Positions 49,722-59,305 of a stretch of DNA of 64,000 bases are shown here, in pieces. This stretch comes from CAVWDU01 sp963840725 (GTDB taxonomy: Bacteria > Pseudomonadota > Gammaproteobacteria > Pseudomonadales > Halieaceae). A program made the translations under genes and the position numbers. The stretch lies in assembly GCA_963840725.1 (NCBI GenBank), contig CAWIZY010000009.1, positions 310,001-374,000 on the forward strand, in the 5' to 3' direction. The first letter of the stretch is position 1. Each line of letters begins with the position of its first letter. The notes beneath the pieces are model-generated. The model had not been told where the DNA came from and made no database searches. It worked only from the letters and a program-made list of their open reading frames with translations.

Positions 49722-50912
49722 TCATCCACCCGCCTTCTCCCGCGCGTAGGCCTCGATGCGATCCAGCGCCGGTTTCAGCACGGTGACCGGTTGTGCCAGG
49801 GACACCCTGACGTAATCCCGGGTACAGGCACCGAATCCTGCTCCCGGCAGCACCGAGACCTTCTTGCTGGCGAGCAGGTCCTCGGCAAACGCCAGTCCGT
49901 CCTCTGCCAATTCGGCGGTGCGCATCATGATGAACATGCCGGCCTGCGGGACGTCGCAGCTGAGCCCGGGTATTTTCGCGACCCGCGAACAGACGTAATT
50001 CCGGCGTTGCCGGTACTCCTCCCTGACGCCGCGAATATATTCTTCGTCATTGGTCAGCGCATGCGCTGCGGCATCCTGGACGAACTGGCAGCACCCGAAC
50101 ACCGTCGACGAGGTAAACTCGAGCAGCTGACGTGAAAACGCCTTGCTGGCAACGGTCCAGCCCAGCCGCCAGCCGGTCATGGCGTGAGACTTCGAGAGCC
50201 CGTCGATGACCACGATGTTGTCAAGTCGCCGCGCAGCCTTGCGCAGCGATACGTGATACTCATCGAACGTGATCATGGAATAGACCTCGTCACAGACAAG
50301 CCAGATATTGCGCTCGTGACAGAACGCCGCCAGGTCCTCCAGTTGCCCCGCGGTGATCATGTTTCCGGCCGGGTTGCCCGGCGTGTTCAAAAACACGACG
50401 TTTGTGCGTGAGCTGACTGCCGCCTTGATTCCCTCGACATCGAGGGCGAAGTTCTGCTCCACCAATAGCGGCACACTCACTACATTGGCATTGAGCGCCT
50501 TGAATATCCCGTCGTAGCCGATGTACATGGGCTCGGCGACGATGATCTCGTCGCCGGGGTCGAGGAGGCAGGACAGCACGCTGAATATTGCGTTGGTGGC
50601 TCCCGGGAAGATAATGATGTTATCGGGTTCGGTCTGTTTGCCGGTGCTGGCTATCTCGATCTCGGCGATGATCCTGCGCAGACCGGGTTCGCCCCGGCCC
50701 GGTGCATAGTGAGTGCGGCCTTTTTCGAGGCTGTCGATGGCGGCCCGTATTGTCGACGGCAGTGTGGCGAGATCCGGATCGCCCACCGACAGCAGGTAGA
50801 CGTCCTCGCCCCTGGCATATTGCTCAGTCGCGAGCTCATGGACCGCCCATAGCCCCCCCGTGCTCGGTGCCAGGCGCTGGGAAAGCCCGCTGATCCGACC
50901 GCTGAATGTCAT
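49722..50912 (-). CDS. Class I/II pyridoxal aminotransferase
   Basis: A 396-residue fold-type I aminotransferase of the AspC/AlaT-like group. Motifs are SVGDPDLATLP, HYAPGRGEPGLRRII, FPGATNAIFSVL, NTPGNPAGNM (Asn), WLVCDEVYSMITFD (Asp) and VIDGLSKSHAMTGWRLGW (Schiff-base Lys plus phosphate Arg), with RVSLAQP carrying the substrate-carboxylate Arg near the end. The start at 50912 has an AGGA about 9 nt upstream; a longer ATG at 50936 also has weak purines. Amino donor unknown. It converges with the omega-transaminase gene. Confidence 0.85.
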   Translation of the reverse strand: MTFSGRISGLSQRLAPSTGGLWAVHELATEQYARGEDVYLLSVGDPDLATLPSTIRAAIDSLEKGRTHYAPGRGEPGLRRIIAEIEIASTGKQTEPDNIIIFPGATNAIFSVLSCLLDPGDEIIVAEPMYIGYDGIFKALNANVVSVPLLVEQNFALDVEGIKAAVSSRTNVVFLNTPGNPAGNMITAGQLEDLAAFCHERNIWLVCDEVYSMITFDEYHVSLRKAARRLDNIVVIDGLSKSHAMTGWRLGWTVASKAFSRQLLEFTSSTVFGCCQFVQDAAAHALTNDEEYIRGVREEYRQRRNYVCSRVAKIPGLSCDVPQAGMFIMMRTAELAEDGLAFAEDLLASKKVSVLPGAGFGACTRDYVRVSLAQPVTVLKPALDRIEAYAREKAGG

Positions 50913-51111
50913 TGCCGTGCGTCCTGCATAAACCACCTGTTTGTCGATTCGCTGCTATGATAATGGTCGTACGCTACCGTGTATAACTATAAATCCCGCA
51001 GCATGGACATTCACGGTATTACGGTAAGTCGCACCTGTCATTGCTTGGTTGACGCTGGGGCTTCACGTTCTGCAAAGGGTACGCCTTTGTGATAATGAGG
51101 GAGAACGAAAA

Positions 51112-51693
51112 ATGAATAGCAGATCACTGAAGATGGTTCTGGTAGGGTGGATGCTTGCGCTGGCCCTGCCGGCAATGTCCGCCGACGATGCCGCGTACAG
51201 CGACACCATCCAGGTATTCAAGAATGCCGGCGACAGTGCACAGTACTTCAAGACCGCTTATGGCTACGCGGTCTTCCCCAGCATCGGCAAGGGTGGTATC
51301 GGGATCGGTGGCGCCCATGGCAAGGGCCGAGTGTACGCGCGCGGTAAGCAAACCGGGACGGTAAGCATGACCCAGGTGACCTACGGGCTGCAACTGGGTG
51401 GGCAGGTGTACAGCCAGATTATATTCTTTGAGGACAAACGCGCGTTTGACGAATTCACCTCCGGGAATTTCGAGTTCGGTGCCCAGGCGACGGCCGTGGC
51501 CCTCACCGCGGGTGTCAGTGCCGAAGCCAACACCGGTGGCGGCGCGGCGGCGGGCGCCAGCGGTGGCGAGAACGACGCCACAACCAGGTCCGGTGGGTTC
51601 CGCAAGGGGATGGCGATCTTTACGGTCGCCAAGGGGGGGCTGATGTATGAGGCTACCCTGGGTGGTCAGAAGTTCAAATACACACCGCTGTAG
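51112..51693 (+). CDS. SYLF/YSC84 domain lipid-binding protein
   Basis: A 193-residue exported protein. A signal peptide (MVLVGWMLALALPAMSADD) precedes a Ysc84/SYLF domain: FKTAYGYAVFPSIGKGGIGIGGAHGKGRVYARGKQTGTVSMTQVTYGLQLGGQVYSQIIFF. SYLF domains bind phosphoinositides or other lipids in eukaryotes; bacterial members are periplasmic with unknown role. A glycine/alanine-rich loop (NTGGGAAAGASGGEND) interrupts the C-terminal part. The start at 51112 follows GAGGGAGAA. It stands alone between convergent transcription units. Confidence 0.85.
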   Translation: MNSRSLKMVLVGWMLALALPAMSADDAAYSDTIQVFKNAGDSAQYFKTAYGYAVFPSIGKGGIGIGGAHGKGRVYARGKQTGTVSMTQVTYGLQLGGQVYSQIIFFEDKRAFDEFTSGNFEFGAQATAVALTAGVSAEANTGGGAAAGASGGENDATTRSGGFRKGMAIFTVAKGGLMYEATLGGQKFKYTPL

Positions 51694-51779
51694 CCGGCTT
51701 TGACGATCACGGTAGATCTGCCACCCACCGGGTAATCCTTGAGCGGTCACATCGCCGGCTGTCGTGCCGACCCGGCTGC

Positions 51780-52715
51780 CTACTGAGCGGGCGGACCGGC
51801 ATCGCCTCCATCTAGCGACATGGCAGCCGCGCTGGCCACGGGGTCCGGGTGGATCAGCACGTCGGTGCCGGGAAGGGCGGCTCGAATTGCATCGCTCACC
51901 TCGTCACCGATGCGATGTGCGTTCTCCAGGGTGAGTTCCGCGTCCATATCGAGATGTAACTGGACGATAGCGGTGCCCCCGGAGCGGCGACTGCGCAGGC
52001 TGTGCACGCCGACAACTCCCGGATGCGCCGTCGCACAGCGGATGATCACTGTTCGCGTGTCACTGTCCAGTTCCCGGTCCAGCAGATCCTGGATTGCCTG
52101 TCCGCCGATACACCAGGCGCCGTGGAGGATGTAGCCGGCGATACCCAGTGCGAAAACAGCATCTGCCGCGACCCAGCCCGACTGGGCGAGCAGCAGGGCG
52201 GCGATGATCGCTGTCTGGCTGAGTAAATCCATTCTGTAGTGAAGTGCGTCGGCGGCAATGGCCTGGGAACCCGTCCTGCGGACGACGTGGTACTGGACGG
52301 CCTGCAGGAGCAGCGTCAGCAGGATGGCGCCGCCCATGACTGCCACGCCCAGCGCGGGATCTTCCAGCGCTCTGGGCCGCAGCAGTCGGGACAGCGATTC
52401 CGTCACCAGGAAGAGTCCCGAGCCGGCGATGAAGCCGGCCTGTATCAGCGCGGCGATGGATTCCGCCTTGCCGTGGCCAAAACGATGCTGCGCATCTGCG
52501 GGCGCCAGAGAATAGCGCACGGCGATCAGATTGATCAACGAGGCCCCGCCGTCCATGAGCGAATCCACCAGGGAGGCCAGCACGCTTACCGAGTCACTCT
52601 GCCAGTAGGCCCATAGCTTGGCAACAATCAGCACAGCGGCTGTCGCGACAGACGCGTGACTGGCTATGGTCACCAGGCGCGCACGCTGGGCCGGGGATAC
52701 GGGAGACGACTTCAT
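51780..52715 (-). CDS. Cation diffusion facilitator (FieF-like metal exporter)
   Basis: A 311-residue CDF transporter with about six transmembrane helices and a cytoplasmic C-terminal domain. Metal sites are ASLVDSLMDGGAS in helix 2 and ADALHYRMDLLSQ in helix 5 (DxxxD and HxxxD, the FieF pattern), and HRFGHGKAESIAAL in the interhelical loop. The cytoplasmic domain has a His/Asp region (IVQLHLDMDAEL, ENAHRIGDEV). It probably exports Zn2+ or Fe2+ using proton exchange. It lies downstream of the large fusion gene on the same strand, 18 nt after its stop. Confidence 0.9.
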   Translation of the reverse strand: MKSSPVSPAQRARLVTIASHASVATAAVLIVAKLWAYWQSDSVSVLASLVDSLMDGGASLINLIAVRYSLAPADAQHRFGHGKAESIAALIQAGFIAGSGLFLVTESLSRLLRPRALEDPALGVAVMGGAILLTLLLQAVQYHVVRRTGSQAIAADALHYRMDLLSQTAIIAALLLAQSGWVAADAVFALGIAGYILHGAWCIGGQAIQDLLDRELDSDTRTVIIRCATAHPGVVGVHSLRSRRSGGTAIVQLHLDMDAELTLENAHRIGDEVSDAIRAALPGTDVLIHPDPVASAAAMSLDGGDAGPPAQ

Positions 52716-52733
52716 CTCAGTGGTTTGTCCATG

Positions 52734-55622
52734 CTAGCCGGATTCGTCGCTCAGGGAAGCAGCCTTCGGTTCCGGGACATACGGTACGTAGTTACTGTCA
52801 CCGGTGCGTCGACGCCATTCGTTCAGTACCGACCGCATCTGTTCAGTCACCCCGCTTAGCAACGGTTCTGCTATGCGATTGTCATGCAGGGCCCGCCCCG
52901 AACCGTCGACGGCAAGGAGTTCGGCAGGGGGTCTCACGACGGCGAAACAGGCGCTGTCGATCGCATCCAGTTCGCCGCGCTGGTACGCCTGTTCAAACTC
53001 CCGGAAAGAGGGCTTGCCTGCGTAGGGGTTGCCGATGCAGTCGCCGTGCAGCGGATACTGGTTCTCCTTGTATAGCCAGTGCAGTGAGCGCACCACTCTT
53101 TCGTGGGCGTTGGCGCCGTGCCAGTTGCGTTCCGCGAATATGTATTGCCTGGCTCGCAGATCGGGGTCAGTCAGGGTCGCTGCGAAGGATACGCCCTGCA
53201 TGCCGGCAAGCGCAGGCAGACCGGCCAGTTCAAGCAGCGTGGGCGCTATATCGACCGCGCTGACCAGTTGCTGGCGCGCGCCGGCATTCCCGACCCGCGC
53301 CGGCCAGTGCACGATGAACGGGGTCTTGATGCCGTCGTCGTACAGCAACTGCTTGCCGCCGTGAAACGGGCGCCCGTTATCCGACATGACAATGACGAGG
53401 GTGTTTTCCAGTACGTTCTGGGCGCGCAGTTCCGCCACGACCCGGCCCACGTCGCGGTCGAAACGGCTGACTTCGCCGAGGTAGCTGGCCACTTCGTTGC
53501 GGGTGGCGGGGCCATCAACCATACCCTCCGGCACGGGAACGTGATCGGGCTCGTAGGGAAAGCCGGTTGGGTCGTCAGCCCGGTTCCACGGTCGGTGAGG
53601 GTCCCGCGAGGCGAGCCAGAAGAAAAACGGCTTGTTTTCCGGTCGCTCACGCAGCGCAGTAATCCAGTCGCCGGTGCCGCTGCCCTCGCGCGCCTCCCGA
53701 ACCTGGGAAAACTGTTGCTTGGGCTCGCGGCCGATGTGCCATTTACCGACGGCCACAGTGTGATAGCCGGCATCTCCAAGTGGTTGGGCGACGGTGACTT
53801 CAGTTGCAGGCAGCGCCTGGTGAAGGTGCATCAGGCCGTTGCTGTGGGGGTATCGACCCGTGAGGATGCTGGCCCGGCTGGGGCTGCAGGAACTGGAAGT
53901 GAGGAAAACGTTGTCGTAGCGCAGTCCATGTGCTGCGAGGCCGTCGATGTTGGGTGTCTGCACGAAGCGATTGCCGTAGGCGCCGATGTCGTTCCACCCC
54001 AGATCATCCGCGATCATGATAACAATATTGGGCGGCACGGCCGACGCCGATGCGGACGGCTGGCCGCGGTCTGCCGGGCCGCCTTTGGCGCCGGCATTTT
54101 TTGTCGCCTCTGCCCTGACCCCGGCCTGGCGCAGCATGTAGTCCACGGCCGCGCGTAATTCACGCTCACTGCAGTTGCCGCAGAGGCCGGCTGCGGGCAT
54201 GTCGCCGATCCCGTAGCGGGTATTGTCGTACAGCCTGTCGAGGCCTTTGCTCGACCGCTGCGTCCAGGCGGCGACATCATCGAGCTGCGGTACACCAGGG
54301 GCCCCACTGCTGTGGCAGGTGGCACAGATGGTCTTGTACACCGTGCCGCCGCGGCGTTCGGCCGTCTGTTCGAGGTCGGCGCTCTGGAAATCCCGGTGCA
54401 GCCGGTAGACCCTGCCGCCATTCTGGACAAGCAGGTAAATCGAGCCGTCGCCTGCGACTTTGATATCCCGTATCCGCCCTTTCACCTCGTCCAGAAGGCG
54501 ATGGTCCGCTATCACCGCACCGTCGTGAAGGTCCAGCTTGCTCACCTGGGCACCCTTCAACGCGCCTACCAGCAGGTGACCTTCCCATTCCGGGAACATC
54601 GTCCCGTGGTAGACCGCCAGCGGCGACACGGCAATCGAGGGCAGGTAATAGTAGAGCGGTTGCTGAAGTCCCTCCAGCGCGGTACCCAGGCCCTTTTTCT
54701 GGGTGTTGTAGTTGGCGCCGTAAGAGATGACGGGCCAACCGTAGTTGGCGCCCGCGGTGATGCGGTTCACCTCGTCGCCCCCCATCGGACCGTGCTCTGT
54801 TTCGAGGAGTTGCCCCGACTCGCGGTCGAAGACCAGGCCCTGCGGGTTGCGCACGCCGAGCGCATAGATGCGATCATCGGTATTCGGGTCGTCCACAAAG
54901 GGGTTGTCCGCGGGGACACGGCCCCTGTCGGTGAGCCGGATAATCTTGCCGGTCAGGGCATTCGGTCGCTGTGCCTGCATGTCGCTGGAGCGGTCGCCCG
55001 TGCCGATGTACAGCAGCCCCTTATCGTCGAAGGCCAGTGCCCCGCCGAAGTTGGAAGGCGAGTCGCCAAATGGCGTGGCGACGAAAATCTGGCGCACCTC
55101 AGTCAGTGCCTGCTCGCCCAGCACCGCCATGGATACTGCGGTAGCGAAGCGACCCGCCTTGTCCGGACTCTCCACGGCGTGACTGAAGTAGATGATCCCG
55201 TTGCCGGCAAACTCAGGATGCAGGGCGATGTCCATGAGCCCGATCTGGCCCCTGCCGGTGGCGATGTTTTCTGGGAGCCCCTCCACCTCCCTGAGTTCCC
55301 CGCTGGTCAGATCGAGCCGCAGCAGGCGACCGCCGAACTCGGTTATGAGCAACTCATTGCCGGAAATGAATTCCATGGCCCAGGGATACTTGAGCCCGGC
55401 GTACACCTTGTCGAGTACGGCATTGCGGATGTTCAGTAGGGCGAGCGTCGGCAGGTCGCCTTTGTACGGTTTGGGCTGGCCTGCCTTGCGATTCGATTTC
55501 CGCTTGCTGCCCTCGGCCAGTTGCCCGCTTGCCGTCGGGTCATCTCCTCCGATAGGCGAGAGCAGGACGCCGGCCAGCAGGAGTGCGGCGGCGAGGACGC
55601 TGAGCGTCAGGATTTTTTTCAT
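52734..55622 (-). CDS. Three-module secreted protein: sugar dehydrogenase, cytochrome c, sulfatase
   Basis: A 962-residue protein in one frame. A signal peptide (MKKILTLSVLAAALLLAG) is followed by a six-blade glucose/sorbosone dehydrogenase domain (about residues 60-420; GQIGLMDIALHPEF, ALAFDDKGLLYIGTGDRSS, GVRNPQGLVFD, TEHGPMGGDEVNRI). A c5-like cytochrome domain comes next (CATCHSSG, heme site 433-437; Met ligand in GIGDMPAAGLCGNCS), then an Ala/Gly/Ser linker (about 515-530) and a complete sulfatase (NIVIMIADDLGWND; CSPSR with formylglycine Cys579). The linker shows a natural fusion, not two misread genes. A maturing FGE enzyme is required and is not in the window. It may oxidise and desulfate sulfated sugars in the periplasm. 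Confidence 0.88.
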   Translation of the reverse strand: MKKILTLSVLAAALLLAGVLLSPIGGDDPTASGQLAEGSKRKSNRKAGQPKPYKGDLPTLALLNIRNAVLDKVYAGLKYPWAMEFISGNELLITEFGGRLLRLDLTSGELREVEGLPENIATGRGQIGLMDIALHPEFAGNGIIYFSHAVESPDKAGRFATAVSMAVLGEQALTEVRQIFVATPFGDSPSNFGGALAFDDKGLLYIGTGDRSSDMQAQRPNALTGKIIRLTDRGRVPADNPFVDDPNTDDRIYALGVRNPQGLVFDRESGQLLETEHGPMGGDEVNRITAGANYGWPVISYGANYNTQKKGLGTALEGLQQPLYYYLPSIAVSPLAVYHGTMFPEWEGHLLVGALKGAQVSKLDLHDGAVIADHRLLDEVKGRIRDIKVAGDGSIYLLVQNGGRVYRLHRDFQSADLEQTAERRGGTVYKTICATCHSSGAPGVPQLDDVAAWTQRSSKGLDRLYDNTRYGIGDMPAAGLCGNCSERELRAAVDYMLRQAGVRAEATKNAGAKGGPADRGQPSASASAVPPNIVIMIADDLGWNDIGAYGNRFVQTPNIDGLAAHGLRYDNVFLTSSSCSPSRASILTGRYPHSNGLMHLHQALPATEVTVAQPLGDAGYHTVAVGKWHIGREPKQQFSQVREAREGSGTGDWITALRERPENKPFFFWLASRDPHRPWNRADDPTGFPYEPDHVPVPEGMVDGPATRNEVASYLGEVSRFDRDVGRVVAELRAQNVLENTLVIVMSDNGRPFHGGKQLLYDDGIKTPFIVHWPARVGNAGARQQLVSAVDIAPTLLELAGLPALAGMQGVSFAATLTDPDLRARQYIFAERNWHGANAHERVVRSLHWLYKENQYPLHGDCIGNPYAGKPSFREFEQAYQRGELDAIDSACFAVVRPPAELLAVDGSGRALHDNRIAEPLLSGVTEQMRSVLNEWRRRTGDSNYVPYVPEPKAASLSDESG

Positions 55623-55862
55623 TGGCGTTTCCGGTGGTTCTCCGGCCCGGCGGTTGTTCCCGGTTTCCCAAACTCGCGGCCGAAGCCCGGGGGGCACTGC
55701 CGACCGTCGCCGATGATAGCCTGTTTCGGCGCATTTGGCAGCGGCACAATCCGGGCTGTGCAGCCTGTCGATAGGCGCGCGGTGATGCGCTCCAGCGAAC
55801 AGGGGCTGCGGGTGCCTGCTCCTGCCAGCCTCGATCGTGGTAAGCGTGGAGTCGTTAGGGAA

Positions 55863-58193
55863 TCAATTCCCTGCAGTTGCCTCGGGATGGGGGTACTCAG
55901 GCAGTGTTTTCTCGCAGTGATCAACACTGCCGCCCAGTCGGTCCGCCGCCGCCGTGACCAGCAGTGAAAGCCCGCCGGTAACGACGGCCGCGCCACCGGT
56001 GAGCAGTGTCCCTTTCTTATTCAGTCCGATTGATGGCTCGGCCAGCGAACCCTTGAGCGCCACGAACGGTGTGATAAACATGTCGGCGCTGATGCCGAGA
56101 CCCTTGCGGGGTTTGGTATTGAACTCCAGGCGCAGCGTCTCCTGTCCCAGGTCCACGGTGCCGCCCCCCGTGATCATCACCTTCTCGCCCTGCAATACGA
56201 GGGGGTCGAGAGTCGCCATCCCCTTATCAATGGTGACCAGCGCCAGGCTGCACTCCCAGTTGGAATACTCGTCGGTTTCCGCCAGCGGGTTGAGTGCTTC
56301 GAATAACTGTGAAAACAGATCACCGGACACTGTCGAGACCACCGTGTTGTTGATCTTTCCGGGACCCTGTGTAAACAGGATGCGGCCGTTGGCGGCACTG
56401 GCGAGTTCGCGCGGGCTGCGGCCCGTTGACCGCAAGTCGGCGCTCACGGAAACCGTGGGAATCTCTGTTCGTTTGGCGCCGCCCGAGGCGAGGTTGACGC
56501 GCAAGTCGCGGGCCCTGACAAGCGCTTCCAGTTGCGCCTTCGCTGTGCTGGCGTCGAGAGTGATGTCCGTATGGGCTTCACCGCCGAAGTTGCCACGCTG
56601 TCGGGTTTGCAGGTTTATTTTTCCGCCGTTGGCGGTGCCCGCGACGATGAAGGGTGTCAGGCGGATCTCGCCCCAGGCCAGTGTTTCCATGTGCCAGCTC
56701 AGGCTGGCTTCCAGTTCGCGCAGGCGCTCGAACGGCAGCGGCGATGGTTGGAACACCCAGCGGCGCGCGCTGACCGGGTCCGCGGGGGCCTGCGATCTCC
56801 CGCCGGATTCGGCCGACGTGAGTTGCTCGAGATTCACTTTTTCTGACTTGAGCTCGGCCGTTAACCTGAGCACCGGTTGTCGATCGAGTGTCACGGTTCC
56901 ACTGATATCGCTGTCGCCTATAGTGGCCTCGAGATCGTCGACGCGCAGCCGGGTCAGATCGAGGTCCATTGTGACGCGTGAGCCCAACGCTAGCGGCACC
57001 GCAGGTAGCTCAGGGTCGATGGCTGCGAGACTCGGAATACTCGCGTTTACCGTCAGCGCGGCGGACTCATCGCGACGGTTGACGGTGCCGCTGGCCCGAG
57101 CCTCGATTCCGGACTTCTCGACCGATAGCTCAAGCGGGTGAATTTCCAGGTTCTGCCCATTGAAACTCACATCAGCCGAGAGTGCCGCCGGCGTGGTGGG
57201 GAGGTCAGGAACGCCGAAAAGCTCACCCGCGGCCGCCAGCGAGGATACCGACTGCCGCACCACGAGCCGCTCTCGCTGCAAGTGGAGCTCGCCACGGGTG
57301 CGAAGCTCGCCCAGTTCCCCTTCGCTGGACAGGCGTATACCGTCGTCCTGCGGGGCCATTCTGGCCTGTAACCGGAGCGGGCCGCTCAGCGGCAGTGTCA
57401 AACCCGCGGCGCTGACCAGCGGGGCCACATCATCCGTCGACAGCTCGGCGTTCAGGCTTTCGACGATAATGCCATCGCGATCGATGAGCGCCGCGTCGAT
57501 AGTCAGGCCGAGCGCGCCGACGCTGCCATCGATGTGCAGTGATCCCGCGTCGTCGCCACGATCCGGGTCTGCTCGCAAAAATCCGGAGATTTTCAGCGGC
57601 TGGTTGAACACGGTGCCGATCCCGTCGATGGCCCGTCCGTCATCGGCGCGGGCGATGTCGAGTCTGTCGAGCCTGAACTGGCGCTCGGGAAGTCCCGCTT
57701 CACGTATGGTTACGACAACGTCGTCAATCTCGGCAGTTCGGACTACCAGCGGCAGCCCGCCGGGATCGCTTGTGACCTCCTGAGCCGACTCATTCGCCCC
57801 GGTTTCGAACAGCCAGTTCTGCTGCCCCGTGGCGTCGGTTTCCAGCAGGGCCTGGACCCCGCCCAGCTGTAATAATTCTAGCCGGAAAGTGTCCGCCAGC
57901 AATGACCGCGCGCGGAAGCGCACCAGCAGCCAGTCGACAGACAGCATGTCGGGTGTCTGGCTCCAGTGTGCATTGGCGAGCCGCATCTCCCCGACCGCCA
58001 GTTCGATGCGGGGCCAGAGCTCAAGGTCGAGCTCACCGTCGATAGCAAATTCACGCCCTATGGTGTCGGAAACCAGGGCGGCGACGGTCGATCGATGCCG
58101 GTTGAGATCGCCGAAGTGCAGGTACATGGCGAGCAGTGCGATCGCCGCCAGCATGATCAGGGCGGCGGCGATGAGGAGGCGTAGTGCTCCCAT
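55863..58193 (-). CDS. AsmA family protein
   Basis: A 776-residue envelope protein. One N-terminal membrane helix (LLIAAALIMLAAIALLAMYLHF) anchors it, followed by the AsmA N-terminal pattern (HRSTVAALVSDTIGREFAIDGELDLELWPRIELAVGEMRLANAHWS). A long beta-rich periplasmic groove and the conserved C-terminal block follow (ASAANGRILFTQGPGKINNTVVSTVSGDLFSQLFEALNPLAE, MITGGGTVDLGQETLRLEFNTKPRKG). AsmA-like proteins are thought to carry phospholipids between membranes. It precedes the three-module gene on the same strand with a 240-nt gap, so a shared transcript is uncertain. Confidence 0.88.
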   Translation of the reverse strand: MGALRLLIAAALIMLAAIALLAMYLHFGDLNRHRSTVAALVSDTIGREFAIDGELDLELWPRIELAVGEMRLANAHWSQTPDMLSVDWLLVRFRARSLLADTFRLELLQLGGVQALLETDATGQQNWLFETGANESAQEVTSDPGGLPLVVRTAEIDDVVVTIREAGLPERQFRLDRLDIARADDGRAIDGIGTVFNQPLKISGFLRADPDRGDDAGSLHIDGSVGALGLTIDAALIDRDGIIVESLNAELSTDDVAPLVSAAGLTLPLSGPLRLQARMAPQDDGIRLSSEGELGELRTRGELHLQRERLVVRQSVSSLAAAGELFGVPDLPTTPAALSADVSFNGQNLEIHPLELSVEKSGIEARASGTVNRRDESAALTVNASIPSLAAIDPELPAVPLALGSRVTMDLDLTRLRVDDLEATIGDSDISGTVTLDRQPVLRLTAELKSEKVNLEQLTSAESGGRSQAPADPVSARRWVFQPSPLPFERLRELEASLSWHMETLAWGEIRLTPFIVAGTANGGKINLQTRQRGNFGGEAHTDITLDASTAKAQLEALVRARDLRVNLASGGAKRTEIPTVSVSADLRSTGRSPRELASAANGRILFTQGPGKINNTVVSTVSGDLFSQLFEALNPLAETDEYSNWECSLALVTIDKGMATLDPLVLQGEKVMITGGGTVDLGQETLRLEFNTKPRKGLGISADMFITPFVALKGSLAEPSIGLNKKGTLLTGGAAVVTGGLSLLVTAAADRLGGSVDHCEKTLPEYPHPEATAGN

Positions 58194-58313
58194 GGAAAAC
58201 TCCGACGATTTTTGCCAGGGCCGATCGATATCGTGTCATCAGGCCCTAACAGCATAGACGGAGGCGCGGATTATGCGAGTCCGGTTTTCGCCCGCTCACG
58301 GCCCGGGGTCTCG

Positions 58314-59069
58314 CTACAGTGCCAGCGTACCCATCAATGCCGCGTGATCGGAGAGGTCACGCCAGGGTCCGTGGCCGAGTTTACGGCAGGATGTGGGTTC
58401 GAGGCCGCGAAAGTAGATGCGATCCACGGGGAACAGGGGGGCCCAGACGGGGAACGTCTTCGCATGGGCCCCATCGAGTGCCCGGAAGAGTTCCTGCAGT
58501 TCCAGGTCGTCGCGCAACTGCTTTTCGGCTTTCCCTCGCCAGTCGTTGAAATCGCCGGCGATGATCAGGGGTTCGTCCCTCGGCACATGGGAGTCGATAC
58601 GCTCGGTCAGGGCCCGCAGCTGCCCCCGCCGCTCCTGTTCCAGCAAGCCCAGGTGAACGCAGAGCGCGTGCAACTGGATGTTCCGCCCCGGGATCTCCAT
58701 CACCCCGTGCAGGATACTGCGGCTGGACCGTGGGAAAATCGACACGTCGATGTTCTCCCACTGTACGAAGGGAAATTTGCTGAGGATTGCATTGCCGTGG
58801 TCTCCCCGTCGGTAGATGGCGTTACGACCGTAGGCGAAATGGGGCCAGGCACTGTCGGCGAGGTATTCGAAGTGGGGCTGGTCGGGGTAGGTGAAGCGCT
58901 TTTTCCGGGCCCCGATATTGGCCGCCTCGCCGTGGATTTCCTGCAGAAACACGATATCGGCGCGGGTTTCGGCGATGCGGTCGCGCATACCCTCGAGTAC
59001 GAAGCGGCGATTACCCGTGCAATAGCCTTTGTGAATGTTGTAGGTCAACACCCGGATCTGCCCGGTCAT
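58314..59069 (-). CDS. Endonuclease/exonuclease/phosphatase family protein
   Basis: A 251-residue EEP-fold hydrolase. Conserved residues are RVLTYNIHKG (Asn), DIVFLQEIHG (metal Glu), LHALCVHLGL (His), IIAGDFNDWR (Asp/Asn) and SDHAALMG (catalytic Asp-His). Similar proteins are Mg-dependent nucleases or phosphodiesterases; without a signal peptide or distinguishing domain the substrate is unknown. It diverges from glgB and lies 120 nt upstream of asmA on the same strand. Confidence 0.87.
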   Translation of the reverse strand: MTGQIRVLTYNIHKGYCTGNRRFVLEGMRDRIAETRADIVFLQEIHGEAANIGARKKRFTYPDQPHFEYLADSAWPHFAYGRNAIYRRGDHGNAILSKFPFVQWENIDVSIFPRSSRSILHGVMEIPGRNIQLHALCVHLGLLEQERRGQLRALTERIDSHVPRDEPLIIAGDFNDWRGKAEKQLRDDLELQELFRALDGAHAKTFPVWAPLFPVDRIYFRGLEPTSCRKLGHGPWRDLSDHAALMGTLAL

Positions 59070-59305
59070 CGACGCTGCTCCTCCAATTGGGTGGTAGCTA
59101 TACAGGGTCGGGTGTGCCGGGCGGTTGCCAGGCGCACTGACGCCCGCCGGGTGATGTCTGGCGGAGCGCTCTTGTTTACTGTAGCATAGTGGTTTGGCCG
59201 CGGTGCCAAGAATCTGTCACAATCCACCCCAAGGCGAGACGACCTGTTCGTCCCACCGCGCGCGTTTGCGCGGGCGTACGAATGCCAGCGTATGGGAGCG
59301 CCAGA

